DNA of 24,595 nt from Bacteroidales bacterium UBA3709 (GTDB taxonomy: Bacteria > Bacteroidota > Bacteroidia > Bacteroidales > UBA932). The notes under the pieces were generated by a model that saw only the letters and a list, made by a program, of their open reading frames with translations, did no database searches and was not told the origin of the DNA. Below are positions 15,359-23,248 of the stretch, one piece after another; the stretch's first letter is position 1; the number at the start of each line of letters is the position of its first letter. The position numbers and the translations under genes were made by a program. The stretch covers positions 1 through 24,595 of the forward strand of contig DFIA01000080.1 of assembly GCA_002372015.1 (NCBI GenBank), in the 5' to 3' direction.

Positions 15359-16765
15359 ATGAACATGGTGCTATCACTCAGTGGAATATCTGAATCCCTA
15401 ATTAAGTTCAGCGATGCATTATGTAACTATCCGGAGTTTTTGCTTCTGATAGGTGGGGGTATGTTTTTTCTGATATACTCTGGTTTTGTGCCACTGCGCT
15501 ATTTTAGGAAGGCAGTTCTGTCTTTGAGAAAAAAAGACGATTCTCCCGGACAGATAAGTTCTTTTCAGGCACTTATGGGGGCGATAGCGGCCACGGTTGG
15601 TATGGGGAGTATTGCAGGTGTGGCCATAGCCTTGATGTTGGGAGGGCCGGGAGCTATTTTCTGGATGTGGGTTAGTGCCATTGTTGGTATGGCTACAAAA
15701 TTCTTTGAGGGAACACTCTCAATAATGTACAGAGGCAAAGACGATGCCGGTGAGATTCAGGGTGGCCCCATGTATATGATTACGGAGGGTTTGGGAGCAA
15801 AGTGGAAGCCTCTGGCAGTATTCTTTTCTGCGGTAGGATTGATAGGCACTCTCTGTATTATGCAGGCAAACCAGCTGACAGAAGCTATTATCACCGTATT
15901 TACCACACCGGCCGGGGTGCAGGAGAGTATATGGTTGAAATTTCTTATCGGGATTATTATCTGTATATTGGTGGCTGTGGTTATATTGGGTGGTATCAAG
16001 AGGATTGCAGCCATTGCATCTAAGATAGTACCATTAATGGTAGGCCTGTATTTTGTATTGGTAGCCTACATTATCGTATCTGATATTCATGTTATACCGC
16101 AGGTCTTTGGAGATATTTTCCGTTCGGCGTTTTCGTTCAAGGCCGGTGTTGGTGGAGCGTTAGGTTCTTTCTTTATGGTGGCCACCATTGGAGCCAGAAG
16201 GGCAACTCTTGTAAACGAGGCCGGAGTGGGTACTGCGAGCATGATGCATGGGGCTTCTAAAAATAGAGAGCCTGTAAGGGAAGGGCTTGTTGCTATGTTG
16301 GGCCCTTTTATGGATTCTGGAATAGTTTGTACTCTAACAGCAGTTGCCATACTTACAGCGGTAAAGTCTGGAGGATATGTACTACCCGAAGCGGGAACTT
16401 CTGTTAAGGGCCTGGAGATTGCCCTTAATTCCTTTGGAGCTGCAATACCATATCCGGTACTTAATGGCAGATTGGGAAGTTATCTCCTGATGTTGGTAGT
16501 TTTTTTCTTTGCATTTTCCACAATGTTTTCGTACTCGTATTATGGAGTAAAGTGTACTAACTATCTCTTTGGAGCAAAATACGGGGAGTATTACAACTAT
16601 TTCTTTTTGGCAATGCTGATTGTGTGTGCAATGATTCCGCTCAAATTAGCAGTTGCAATTATAGACCTGGCCTTTATGCTAATGGCCTGTGCAACTATGT
16701 TTACCATGCTGAAACTTAGCCCTAAAGTTAAGGCGGCAGCTAAAGAATATTTCAAGAAAAAATGA
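15359..16765 (+). CDS. Sodium:alanine/glycine symporter, AGCS family
   Basis: A 468-residue polytopic inner-membrane carrier of the alanine or glycine:cation symporter family, importing small neutral amino acids with Na+. The diagnostic stretch GGPGAIFWMWVSAIVGMATK, followed by EIQGGPMYMI, is present, as is NEAGVGTASMMHGAS in the middle. About ten hydrophobic helices can be read along the sequence. The start ATG at 15359 follows rpoD by 11 nt; a second Met two codons later is a possible alternative. Its stop overlaps the argS start in an ATGA arrangement (16762-16765), which suggests coupling of an amino-acid carrier with a tRNA synthetase. Which amino acid is carried cannot be read from the sequence. 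Confidence 0.93.
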   Translation: MNMVLSLSGISESLIKFSDALCNYPEFLLLIGGGMFFLIYSGFVPLRYFRKAVLSLRKKDDSPGQISSFQALMGAIAATVGMGSIAGVAIALMLGGPGAIFWMWVSAIVGMATKFFEGTLSIMYRGKDDAGEIQGGPMYMITEGLGAKWKPLAVFFSAVGLIGTLCIMQANQLTEAIITVFTTPAGVQESIWLKFLIGIIICILVAVVILGGIKRIAAIASKIVPLMVGLYFVLVAYIIVSDIHVIPQVFGDIFRSAFSFKAGVGGALGSFFMVATIGARRATLVNEAGVGTASMMHGASKNREPVREGLVAMLGPFMDSGIVCTLTAVAILTAVKSGGYVLPEAGTSVKGLEIALNSFGAAIPYPVLNGRLGSYLLMLVVFFFAFSTMFSYSYYGVKCTNYLFGAKYGEYYNYFFLAMLIVCAMIPLKLAVAIIDLAFMLMACATMFTMLKLSPKVKAAAKEYFKKK

Positions 16766-18576
16766 TAATGACACCAGATGTATTTATAAAGCCATTAGTG
16801 GCAGAGGCAATAAAGAAATTGTATGCTGTAGAGCCTGAAGATAAACTGATTCAGCCGCAGCCTACCAGAAAGGAATTTGAAGGAGATATAACAATAGTTG
16901 CATTTCCTCTGCTTAGAATTAGCCGTAAATCTCCTCAGGAAACAGCTGAGGAAATAGGTAATTACCTTAATGCTAATTATGTAGAAGTGGCTTCATATAA
17001 TGTAGTAAATGGCTTTCTCAACCTAAAACTTTCTCAAGATTTCTGGAAGAAATGTTTTAGAGAAATTGCCACCACTAAAGATTATGGTCAGCTGCCATCC
17101 TCGGGCAAGACTGTTATGGTAGAATTCTCTTCTCCTAATACCAATAAACCATTGCACTTGGGGCATATCAGAAATATTCTGCTTGGATGGAGCGTTTCGA
17201 GGCTTATGGAAGCCAATGGTCATAATGTGGTAAAAACCAATATAGTGAACGATAGAGGCATTCATATATGCAAATCGATGTTGGCTTGGCTGCAATGTGC
17301 AAACGGTGCAACTCCTAAATCTACAGGCATTAAAGGCGATCATTTTGTGGGAGATTATTATGTAAAATTCAACGATATACTTAGGGAGCAAACAGCTGTG
17401 ATTCTTGCTAAAGGCGAGCCATGTGCCGATAAGGAAAAAGAAAAGGCCAGAGCCAAAGAAGCCGAAAAGCAAGCGCCTGTGCAGTTGGAAGCTCAGCAGA
17501 TGTTGCGCAAGTGGGAAAATGGTGATACGCAGATAGTAGATTTGTGGAAAACAATGAATGGCTGGGTGTATGAAGGTTTTGATCAGACCTATGAGAGATT
17601 GGGAGTGGATTTTGATATAATTTATTACGAATCAGATACATATAAGTTAGGTAAAAAGACTGTTTTGGCAGGATTAGAGAATGGGGTTTTTGAAAAACAC
17701 TCAGATGGCAGTGTGTGGTGCGATTTAACTCCAGACGGTTTAGATCAGAAATTACTTCTTAGGAGCGATGGAACTTCTGTATATATGACTCAAGATATAG
17801 GTACGGCTCAAGAAAGATATTCAAAGTACCACTTTGATCAGATGGTGTATGTGGTTGGTGATGAGCAGAATTACCATTTTCAGGTGTTAAAGCTGATTCT
17901 TTCTAAGTTAGGCTTTGAGTGGGCCAAGTCTATATATCACATGTCTTATGGAATGGTAGAATTGCCGGAAGGAAAAATGAAATCGAGGGAGGGTACTGTA
18001 GTGGATGCAGACGACCTGTTGCAGACAATGTATGAAACAGCCAAGGAAAATTCTTTAGAACTCGGCAAGCTTTCGGATATGGGAGAAGAAGAAAAAGATG
18101 CTCTGTTTGAAATGTTAGGACTGGGAGCTCTCAAGTACTTTATTATAAAGGTAGATCCAAAAAAGAAGATGCTCTTTAATCCTAAAGAATCCATTGATTT
18201 TAACGGGAATACAGGCCCTTTTATACAATATACTCACGCCAGAATCAAGTCTATTCTCCGTAAATCGTCTGCAGATGGCATAAAGGCCGAGGTTACTGGA
18301 GCAGACTTTTTAGATAAGGAAATAGAGCTTATAAAAATCTTGAATTCATTCCCTACTAAAATCAAAGAAGCCGGAGAGGCTATGAGTCCGGCTCTTATAG
18401 CTAATTACTGCTACGAACTTGCAAAAGAATTCAATCAGTATTATCATGATTATTCTATTCTCAGAGAACCGGATGAAATGGTGCGTAGTCAGAGACTTGC
18501 ACTTGTAGCTTCCGTGGCGGAAGTGCTGGTTAAGGGAATGGATATACTTGGAATAAAACTGCCGGAAAGAATGTGA
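16762..18576 (+). CDS. argS: Arginyl-tRNA synthetase
   Basis: A 604-residue class I synthetase that charges tRNA-Arg with arginine. An N-terminal Add-1-type domain (about 1-110) is followed by the catalytic core, with EFSSPNTNKPLHLGHIRNIL containing the HIGH equivalent HLGH (132-135) and the KMSKS equivalent KMKSR (405-409). A charged, Lys/Glu/Ala-rich insertion near residues 220-245 lies between them. The C-terminal DALR anticodon-binding domain begins around GNTGPFIQYTHARIKSIL and ends in the usual GIKLPERM. The ATG at 16762 overlaps the symporter stop (ATGA); a second ATG at 16768 is possible. The 3' end overlaps the YgiQ gene by 4 nt (GTGA). The length is normal and nothing essential is missing. 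Confidence 0.96.
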   Translation: MIMTPDVFIKPLVAEAIKKLYAVEPEDKLIQPQPTRKEFEGDITIVAFPLLRISRKSPQETAEEIGNYLNANYVEVASYNVVNGFLNLKLSQDFWKKCFREIATTKDYGQLPSSGKTVMVEFSSPNTNKPLHLGHIRNILLGWSVSRLMEANGHNVVKTNIVNDRGIHICKSMLAWLQCANGATPKSTGIKGDHFVGDYYVKFNDILREQTAVILAKGEPCADKEKEKARAKEAEKQAPVQLEAQQMLRKWENGDTQIVDLWKTMNGWVYEGFDQTYERLGVDFDIIYYESDTYKLGKKTVLAGLENGVFEKHSDGSVWCDLTPDGLDQKLLLRSDGTSVYMTQDIGTAQERYSKYHFDQMVYVVGDEQNYHFQVLKLILSKLGFEWAKSIYHMSYGMVELPEGKMKSREGTVVDADDLLQTMYETAKENSLELGKLSDMGEEEKDALFEMLGLGALKYFIIKVDPKKKMLFNPKESIDFNGNTGPFIQYTHARIKSILRKSSADGIKAEVTGADFLDKEIELIKILNSFPTKIKEAGEAMSPALIANYCYELAKEFNQYYHDYSILREPDEMVRSQRLALVASVAEVLVKGMDILGIKLPERM

Positions 18577-20315
18577 TACAGTACGAAAAGAAAATAAAGC
18601 ATTATCCGTTTCTGCCCACAACTAAAGATGAAATCAAAAGACTTGGGTGGGAGCAGTTAGATGTTATTTTGTTTTCTGGCGATGCATATATAGACCATCC
18701 TTCGTTCGGAACAGCCATTATAGCCAGAATTCTTGAAAAAGGAGGCTATAAAGTAGGAGTGGTGCCACAGCCCAATTGGCGCGATGATTTGCGTGATTTT
18801 AAGAAGTTAGGTAAGCCTCGTCTGTTTTTTGGTGTTTCTGCGGGTGCTATGGATTCTATGGTTAATCACTACACGGCTTTCAAGCGGCTGAGGAGTAACG
18901 ATTCTTATACTCCAGGAGGTGTGGCAGGCTTTAGGCCAGACTATGCAGTAACAGTTTATACTAAAATACTCAAGAGTTTGTTTCCCGATGTGCCGGTTGT
19001 TGTGGGCGGTATAGAGGCTTCTCTTAGGCGTGTAACACACTACGACTACTGGCAGGATAAATTATTCCCCTCCATACTGGTAGAAAGTGGAGCCGACTTT
19101 CTTACATACGGTATGGGTGAAAAGGCTACTATACAAATAGCCAGATATATAGACGGCAATAGAGATGGGAAGTCTTGCAGGCAGCTCTTGCAGACTGCGT
19201 ATTTCTCTGCTGAGTCTCCAGAGCCAGACGGCAATACAGTTATCCTGCCTTCATATGAAAGTTGTTGTGCTAATAAAAAAGAGTTTGTAAAGAGCTTTAA
19301 TGAGGTTGAATTACAGGCAAATCTCTTGCATCCCAAGCGTATAGTAGAACCGGTAAGGAACGGGTATGTGTATATCAATGAACCTTTTCCACCTCTTACT
19401 CAAGAAGAGCTTGATGCGGTTTACGACTTACCATATACCATGCAACCTCATCCGCGGTACAAGGGAAAAACTATTCCTGCGTATGAAATGATAAAGAATT
19501 CCATTACCATACACAGAGGTTGTTTTGGAGGATGCAGCTTTTGCACTATAGCTGCTCATCAGGGGAAGTTTATACAGAGCCGCAGTACACGCTCTATACT
19601 ATCTGAAATAGAGGTACTAAAACAGGTTCCGGGATTTTCCGGCAATCTGTCTGATGTAGGAGCTCCTTCTGCAAATATGTATCTGATGGGCGGCAAAAAT
19701 CTCTCTCTATGCGAAAAATGCCGTAGAAAGTCTTGCGTATATCCGTCTATATGCTTAAATCTCAATCGTTCTCATAAACCTTTGACAGAGCTTTATAGAA
19801 AAATAGATTCTGTTAGTGGTATAAGACATTCTTTTGTAGGTAGTGGTGTGAGGTACGATTTGCTGATGGATAGAAAAGGGTATCTCGACCAAGAATCGAG
19901 AGAATATTTTACAGAGCTGATATCTAAGCATATAAGCGGAAGATTTAAGGTTGCTCCGGAGCATACAGAAGAGCATATCCTGCAACTTATGAATAAGCCT
20001 TCTTTTGCTTTGTTCTGTACTATGAAAAAGGAATTTGAGAAGATTTGCAGGCAATACAAACTCAATCAGCAGATAGTTCCATATTTTATATCTTCCCATC
20101 CTGGCTGTCATTTATCTGACATGAAAGCACTTGCGGCAAATCCTACTTTGCAGGGTGTTTTTACGGAGCAGGTTCAGAGTTTTACTCCCACACCAATGAC
20201 CAGAAGTTCTGTTATGTTCTATACCGGTTTAAATACCAAAACTTTAGAACCTCTATTTGTAGAAAAGAATATTATGCGCCAAAGGGAGCAGAAGTCTTAT
20301 TTCTTCAAGAAATAG
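18573..20315 (+). CDS. YgiQ-family radical SAM protein
   Basis: A 580-residue radical S-adenosylmethionine protein of the YgiQ (UPF0313) family; the reaction is not established. The N-terminal half (to about 290) includes a B12-binding-like segment (FSGDAYIDHPSFGTAIIARI) and VVGGIEASLRR. The radical SAM core has the canonical C-x3-C-x2-C in RGCFGGCSFC (C317, C321, C324). A further four-cysteine group, C380-x2-C383-x4-C388-x5-C394, is spaced like a possible second metal site and is, as far as I recall, shared by the family. The start is GTG at 18573, forced by an in-frame position overlapping the argS stop as GTGA; no upstream ATG fits. The family has no established link to argS, so the coupling may only reflect operon compaction. 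Confidence 0.9.
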   Translation: MIQYEKKIKHYPFLPTTKDEIKRLGWEQLDVILFSGDAYIDHPSFGTAIIARILEKGGYKVGVVPQPNWRDDLRDFKKLGKPRLFFGVSAGAMDSMVNHYTAFKRLRSNDSYTPGGVAGFRPDYAVTVYTKILKSLFPDVPVVVGGIEASLRRVTHYDYWQDKLFPSILVESGADFLTYGMGEKATIQIARYIDGNRDGKSCRQLLQTAYFSAESPEPDGNTVILPSYESCCANKKEFVKSFNEVELQANLLHPKRIVEPVRNGYVYINEPFPPLTQEELDAVYDLPYTMQPHPRYKGKTIPAYEMIKNSITIHRGCFGGCSFCTIAAHQGKFIQSRSTRSILSEIEVLKQVPGFSGNLSDVGAPSANMYLMGGKNLSLCEKCRRKSCVYPSICLNLNRSHKPLTELYRKIDSVSGIRHSFVGSGVRYDLLMDRKGYLDQESREYFTELISKHISGRFKVAPEHTEEHILQLMNKPSFALFCTMKKEFEKICRQYKLNQQIVPYFISSHPGCHLSDMKALAANPTLQGVFTEQVQSFTPTPMTRSSVMFYTGLNTKTLEPLFVEKNIMRQREQKSYFFKK

Positions 20316-20418
20316 CTCAAATTGTTTTGCTATTAAAAAAAATACCTTATAATTGCATCAGAAAAGAACAGGCTAAAAGCCCTATAGAATAAATCTCAAA
20401 CGATTCTGAAATATACTT

Positions 20419-21423
20419 GTGAAAGTGACTAGCATTAAAAAGACAACAGCAAAGAAAGCATCCAAAGGTACTGCTAAAAAGAGTGTGGCAGTAAAGCCTA
20501 AGAAAGATGCTAAAGTGGTGAAATCAGTAAAATCCAAAGCTACTGCCAAAGCCAAGATACAAGCCAAGACAAAGGCGCCGGCAAAGGTTAAGGCTCCTGT
20601 TAAAGCCAAGGCTTCGGTTAAGGCCAAAGCACCTGTTAAGGCTAAAGTTTCTGCTAAGGCAAAGGCTCCTGCTAAGGTAAAGACTCCAGCCAAGGCTAAA
20701 GTTCCTGTAAAGGCCAATGCTTCTGCCAAGGCTAAAACTCCTGCCAAGGCTAAAACTCCTGCCAAGACCAAGGCTCCTGCAAAAGCCAAGGTTTTAGGCA
20801 AGACCAAGGTTCCTATAAAGACTCCAGCCAAGGCTAAAGTTCCTGTAAAGGCTAAAGTTTCCGCCAAGGCCAAGGCTCCTGCAAAAACTAAAGTTACTGC
20901 AAAGGTGAGCGTTAAGGCACCTGTTGAAGCTAAGTTACCAGTAAAAGCTGTTAAGAAAGAGGTAGCAATAGTTTCTAATCCACAGTCTTCTTTGGACAGA
21001 AGAAAGATAAAGCCTGCAGAAGCTCAGATAGCTCCTCCTTTAGTTATGACAAACCAGAAACCGAAAAATTTTGGAGTTCCTGCTTCCATGAGTGCTAAGA
21101 GAAGGTTGGTAGTGAGTTATTCCAATATGAAAGAGGAAGTGGCCAATGCTTTCAAAGAGAAGTATCCTAAGGGTTATGCCGATTATATGGGAGATCTGTT
21201 CAAGGTAGATAAACCAGATGGTACATCCTTCTATGCCATTACTTTAGAAACGGAAGATTCTGTCTATTTGATTAAAATGGAAGTTACAATAGATAGAATT
21301 GAGGATGCTCAGAAGAATCTCTTCCCAGAATCCGATGGGTCTGACGATATACCTACTGAGGGCGAAACATTCCCTGATGACAATACGGAGAATATGTCGG
21401 ATTCAGAAGATGACGTGGATTAA
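20419..21423 (+). CDS. Lysine-rich histone H1-like protein with separate conserved-looking C-terminal domain
   Basis: A 334-residue, probably nucleoid-associated protein. Residues 1-180 are a disordered tail of AKAK/PVKAK/KAPAK-type repeats with about 59 Lys, no Arg and only two acidic residues, as in histone H1 C-terminal tails and bacterial AlgP-like proteins. A linker (181-227) leads to a compact segment, about 228-295, containing RRLVVSYSNMKEEVANAFKE, YPKGYADYMGDLF and VDKPDGTSFYAITLE. A tail rich in Asp and Glu (14 of the last 34 residues) ends the protein. The start must be GTG: a stop lies in frame at 20407, no ATG occurs before residue 210, and GTG codons at 20419 and 20425 are the choices. 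The gene contains DNA repeats. It overlaps the ClC gene by 14 nt. DNA binding by the basic tail is inferred from composition; the function of the C-terminal domain is unknown to me. Confidence 0.85.
   Translation: MKVTSIKKTTAKKASKGTAKKSVAVKPKKDAKVVKSVKSKATAKAKIQAKTKAPAKVKAPVKAKASVKAKAPVKAKVSAKAKAPAKVKTPAKAKVPVKANASAKAKTPAKAKTPAKTKAPAKAKVLGKTKVPIKTPAKAKVPVKAKVSAKAKAPAKTKVTAKVSVKAPVEAKLPVKAVKKEVAIVSNPQSSLDRRKIKPAEAQIAPPLVMTNQKPKNFGVPASMSAKRRLVVSYSNMKEEVANAFKEKYPKGYADYMGDLFKVDKPDGTSFYAITLETEDSVYLIKMEVTIDRIEDAQKNLFPESDGSDDIPTEGETFPDDNTENMSDSEDDVD
20678..20714. repeat. 37-bp exact direct repeat, copy 1 (in the Lys-rich tail)
   Basis: Identical over 37 bases to 20816-20852, in the same reading frame, 138 bp apart. 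It encodes KTPAKAKVPVKA. Shorter near-copies of aaggctcctgc-type words fill the surrounding tail. Confidence 0.85.
20816..20852. repeat. 37-bp exact direct repeat, copy 2
   Basis: Second copy of the 20678-20714 element. Since the offset of 138 bp is a multiple of three, recombination between the copies would delete or duplicate 46 codons without a frameshift. Confidence 0.85.
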
Positions 21424-23197
21424 CAGCAATAATATATTCAGAAAAATCTCACGCTTCATAAAGACCAGGCTGCAGAGAATGCCCGAGAATAGGGAGATTC
21501 TCCTGCTTGCCTTTTTAGTAGGGTTAGGGAGTGGGTTTGCGGCCTTTCTGCTGTTGAAATCTATACATTTTGTGCAGTGGGTTCTTGTTGGCTGGTTCAG
21601 CAGTTCATCGTCTAGTTATTTGTATCTACTCTATCCTGGAGTAGGTATGTTAATAACTTATTTAATAGTGCGATACATAATAAGAGATAACATTTCTCAC
21701 GGGGTAACCAAAGTGCTTTTGGCCATATCGCGATACGATTCTAAAATAAAGCCTCATAATACTTGGTCTTCTATTCTTACAAGTGCAATTACTATAGGCT
21801 TTGGGGGCTCTGTAGGAGCCGAGGCGCCGATTGTTTATACGGGTGCGGCCATAGGCTCCAATATAGGGAGAAAGGCTGGCCTCTCTTATAAAAATGTTAC
21901 TCTATTGCTTGGATGCGGGGCTGCTGGTGCCATTGCCGGTATCTTTAAGGCTCCAATGGCGGGGGTGTTGTTTACATTTGAAATTTTGATGTTCAATATG
22001 TCTATGACATCTATACTTCCACTTGTAACCAGCAGTATAACAGCCACAACGGTAACCTACCTACTTATGGGAGATGCTGTGGCCTTTAACAATACCCTTA
22101 CTCCCTTTAATGCCGGAAACATTCCGTACTATGCCTTATTCGGAATTCTTTGCGGTTTTGCATCGCTGTATTTTACCAGAACAACACTTTTTACAGAAGA
22201 TAAAATAAAGTCTATTTCTAATCCCTTCAAGCGTTGGTTTTTTAGTGCCGTAGGCTTAGGTATTATGATTTTCCTTTTTCCGCCGTTATACGGAGAGGGA
22301 TATTCTAATCTCACGAATCTGCTCAACGATAATGATTTATCGGCTGTTGGAAATACGGTGTTTGCGGGAGTGTTTTCTTATGAATGGGCTCTTCCTATAT
22401 TTTTTGCCCTAGTGTTCTTTGTAAAGGTTTTTTCTATGTCTTTTACAAACGCTGGCGGAGGTGTTGGGGGTACATTTGGTCCTACTCTGTTTATGGGGGG
22501 GATTTTTGGTTATGTAATAGTACGCTCGTCTAATCTATTGGGTCTTAACCTGCCGGAAACAAATTTTGTGCTTGTAGGAATGGCTGGGCTTATGGCCGGA
22601 GTAATGCAGGCACCGTTAACAGCAATTTTTCTTATAGCCGAAATAACAGGAGGTTATACGCTTCTGATGCCGCTAATAATTACATCGGTAATTTCCTATG
22701 CCACAATAAGGATGTTTGAACCGTATTCAATTTATACCAAGCGAATAGCAAAGCAGGGCTATTTGCTTACTCACGATTCAGATAAAGCTGTACTCACTCT
22801 TCTGAAATTGTCTGATGTTTTGGAATCTAACTTTACTCCAGTGCGGGTGAAGGATACTATGGGAGATTTAGTTAAGGTAATATCTACTTCTACCAGAGAT
22901 ATTTATCCTGTTTTAGATGAATCGTTGTGCCTGAAAGGCGTAGTGTTCTTAGGAGAAGTAAAATCTGATATGTTTGATGAATCTAAGTATTCAAAGCCGA
23001 TAACCTCATATATGAAACCTGCAGAGGTTGTTGTTTATGACTATGAGAAAATGGATGACGTTATTCATAAGTTTGAACAGAGCGGAGCATGGAATCTTCC
23101 TGTGGTGGATGCTAATCACAAATATCTTGGCTTTGTATCAAAATCGCATATATTCTTTGCGTATCGCCAGAGGCTTCATGAAGTTAGCCACGATTGA
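21410..23197 (+). CDS. ClC-family anion channel/transporter with C-terminal CBS domains
   Basis: A 595-residue membrane protein of the ClC family. I take the ATG at 21410 (MTWINSNNIF), which overlaps the histone-like gene by 14 nt; the open frame extends back to an ATG at 21299, but that would mean 125 nt of overlap with unrelated residues. A later ATG at 21479 (MPENREI) is also possible. ClC landmarks: GGSVGAEAPIV with the gating Glu (E138), APMAGVLFTFEIL (about 181-193), GGVGGTFGPTLFMGG (about 350-364), and the helix GLMAGVMQAPLTAIFLIAE. Where ClC-ec1 has two consecutive Glu (202/203) this protein has Glu-Ile (191/192), so the internal proton-accepting Glu is absent. The usual GSGIP anion-binding motif reads SHGVT. 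Two CBS-like motifs after about residue 476 suggest nucleotide control. Cl-, F- or another anion could be carried. Confidence 0.9.
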   Translation: MTWINSNNIFRKISRFIKTRLQRMPENREILLLAFLVGLGSGFAAFLLLKSIHFVQWVLVGWFSSSSSSYLYLLYPGVGMLITYLIVRYIIRDNISHGVTKVLLAISRYDSKIKPHNTWSSILTSAITIGFGGSVGAEAPIVYTGAAIGSNIGRKAGLSYKNVTLLLGCGAAGAIAGIFKAPMAGVLFTFEILMFNMSMTSILPLVTSSITATTVTYLLMGDAVAFNNTLTPFNAGNIPYYALFGILCGFASLYFTRTTLFTEDKIKSISNPFKRWFFSAVGLGIMIFLFPPLYGEGYSNLTNLLNDNDLSAVGNTVFAGVFSYEWALPIFFALVFFVKVFSMSFTNAGGGVGGTFGPTLFMGGIFGYVIVRSSNLLGLNLPETNFVLVGMAGLMAGVMQAPLTAIFLIAEITGGYTLLMPLIITSVISYATIRMFEPYSIYTKRIAKQGYLLTHDSDKAVLTLLKLSDVLESNFTPVRVKDTMGDLVKVISTSTRDIYPVLDESLCLKGVVFLGEVKSDMFDESKYSKPITSYMKPAEVVVYDYEKMDDVIHKFEQSGAWNLPVVDANHKYLGFVSKSHIFFAYRQRLHEVSHD

Positions 23198-23227
23198 CAT
23201 TATTTTAACTATATTTACGCATTAGGA

Positions 23228-23245
23228 ATAGGTATAGGTATAGGT
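23228..23245. repeat. Hexanucleotide repeat (ATAGGT)x3 directly before tex
   Basis: Three exact ATAGGT units end 3 nt before the tex ATG at 23249, preceded by a related GGAATAGG word. The purine-rich AGG in each unit occupies the position where a ribosome would load. Change in copy number would alter leader spacing. Confidence 0.8.
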
Positions 23246-23248
23246 ATC

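Noticed and set aside
20367..20390. Possible terminator hairpin ggct-aaa-agcc after the YgiQ-like gene
   Set aside because: The stem is only about 4-5 bp and no T run follows on the plus strand.
20382..20873. Minus-strand open frame of 163 codons with ALAL/LAGA repeats opposite the histone-like gene
   Set aside because: It mirrors the low-complexity Lys/Ala codons on the other strand; the repetitive hydrophobic composition comes from reading them backwards. No family features or separate promoter seen.
21299..21409. N-terminal extension of the ClC protein by 37 residues
   Set aside because: It would overlap the histone-like gene by 125 nt in another frame and adds Arg-rich, non-ClC sequence.
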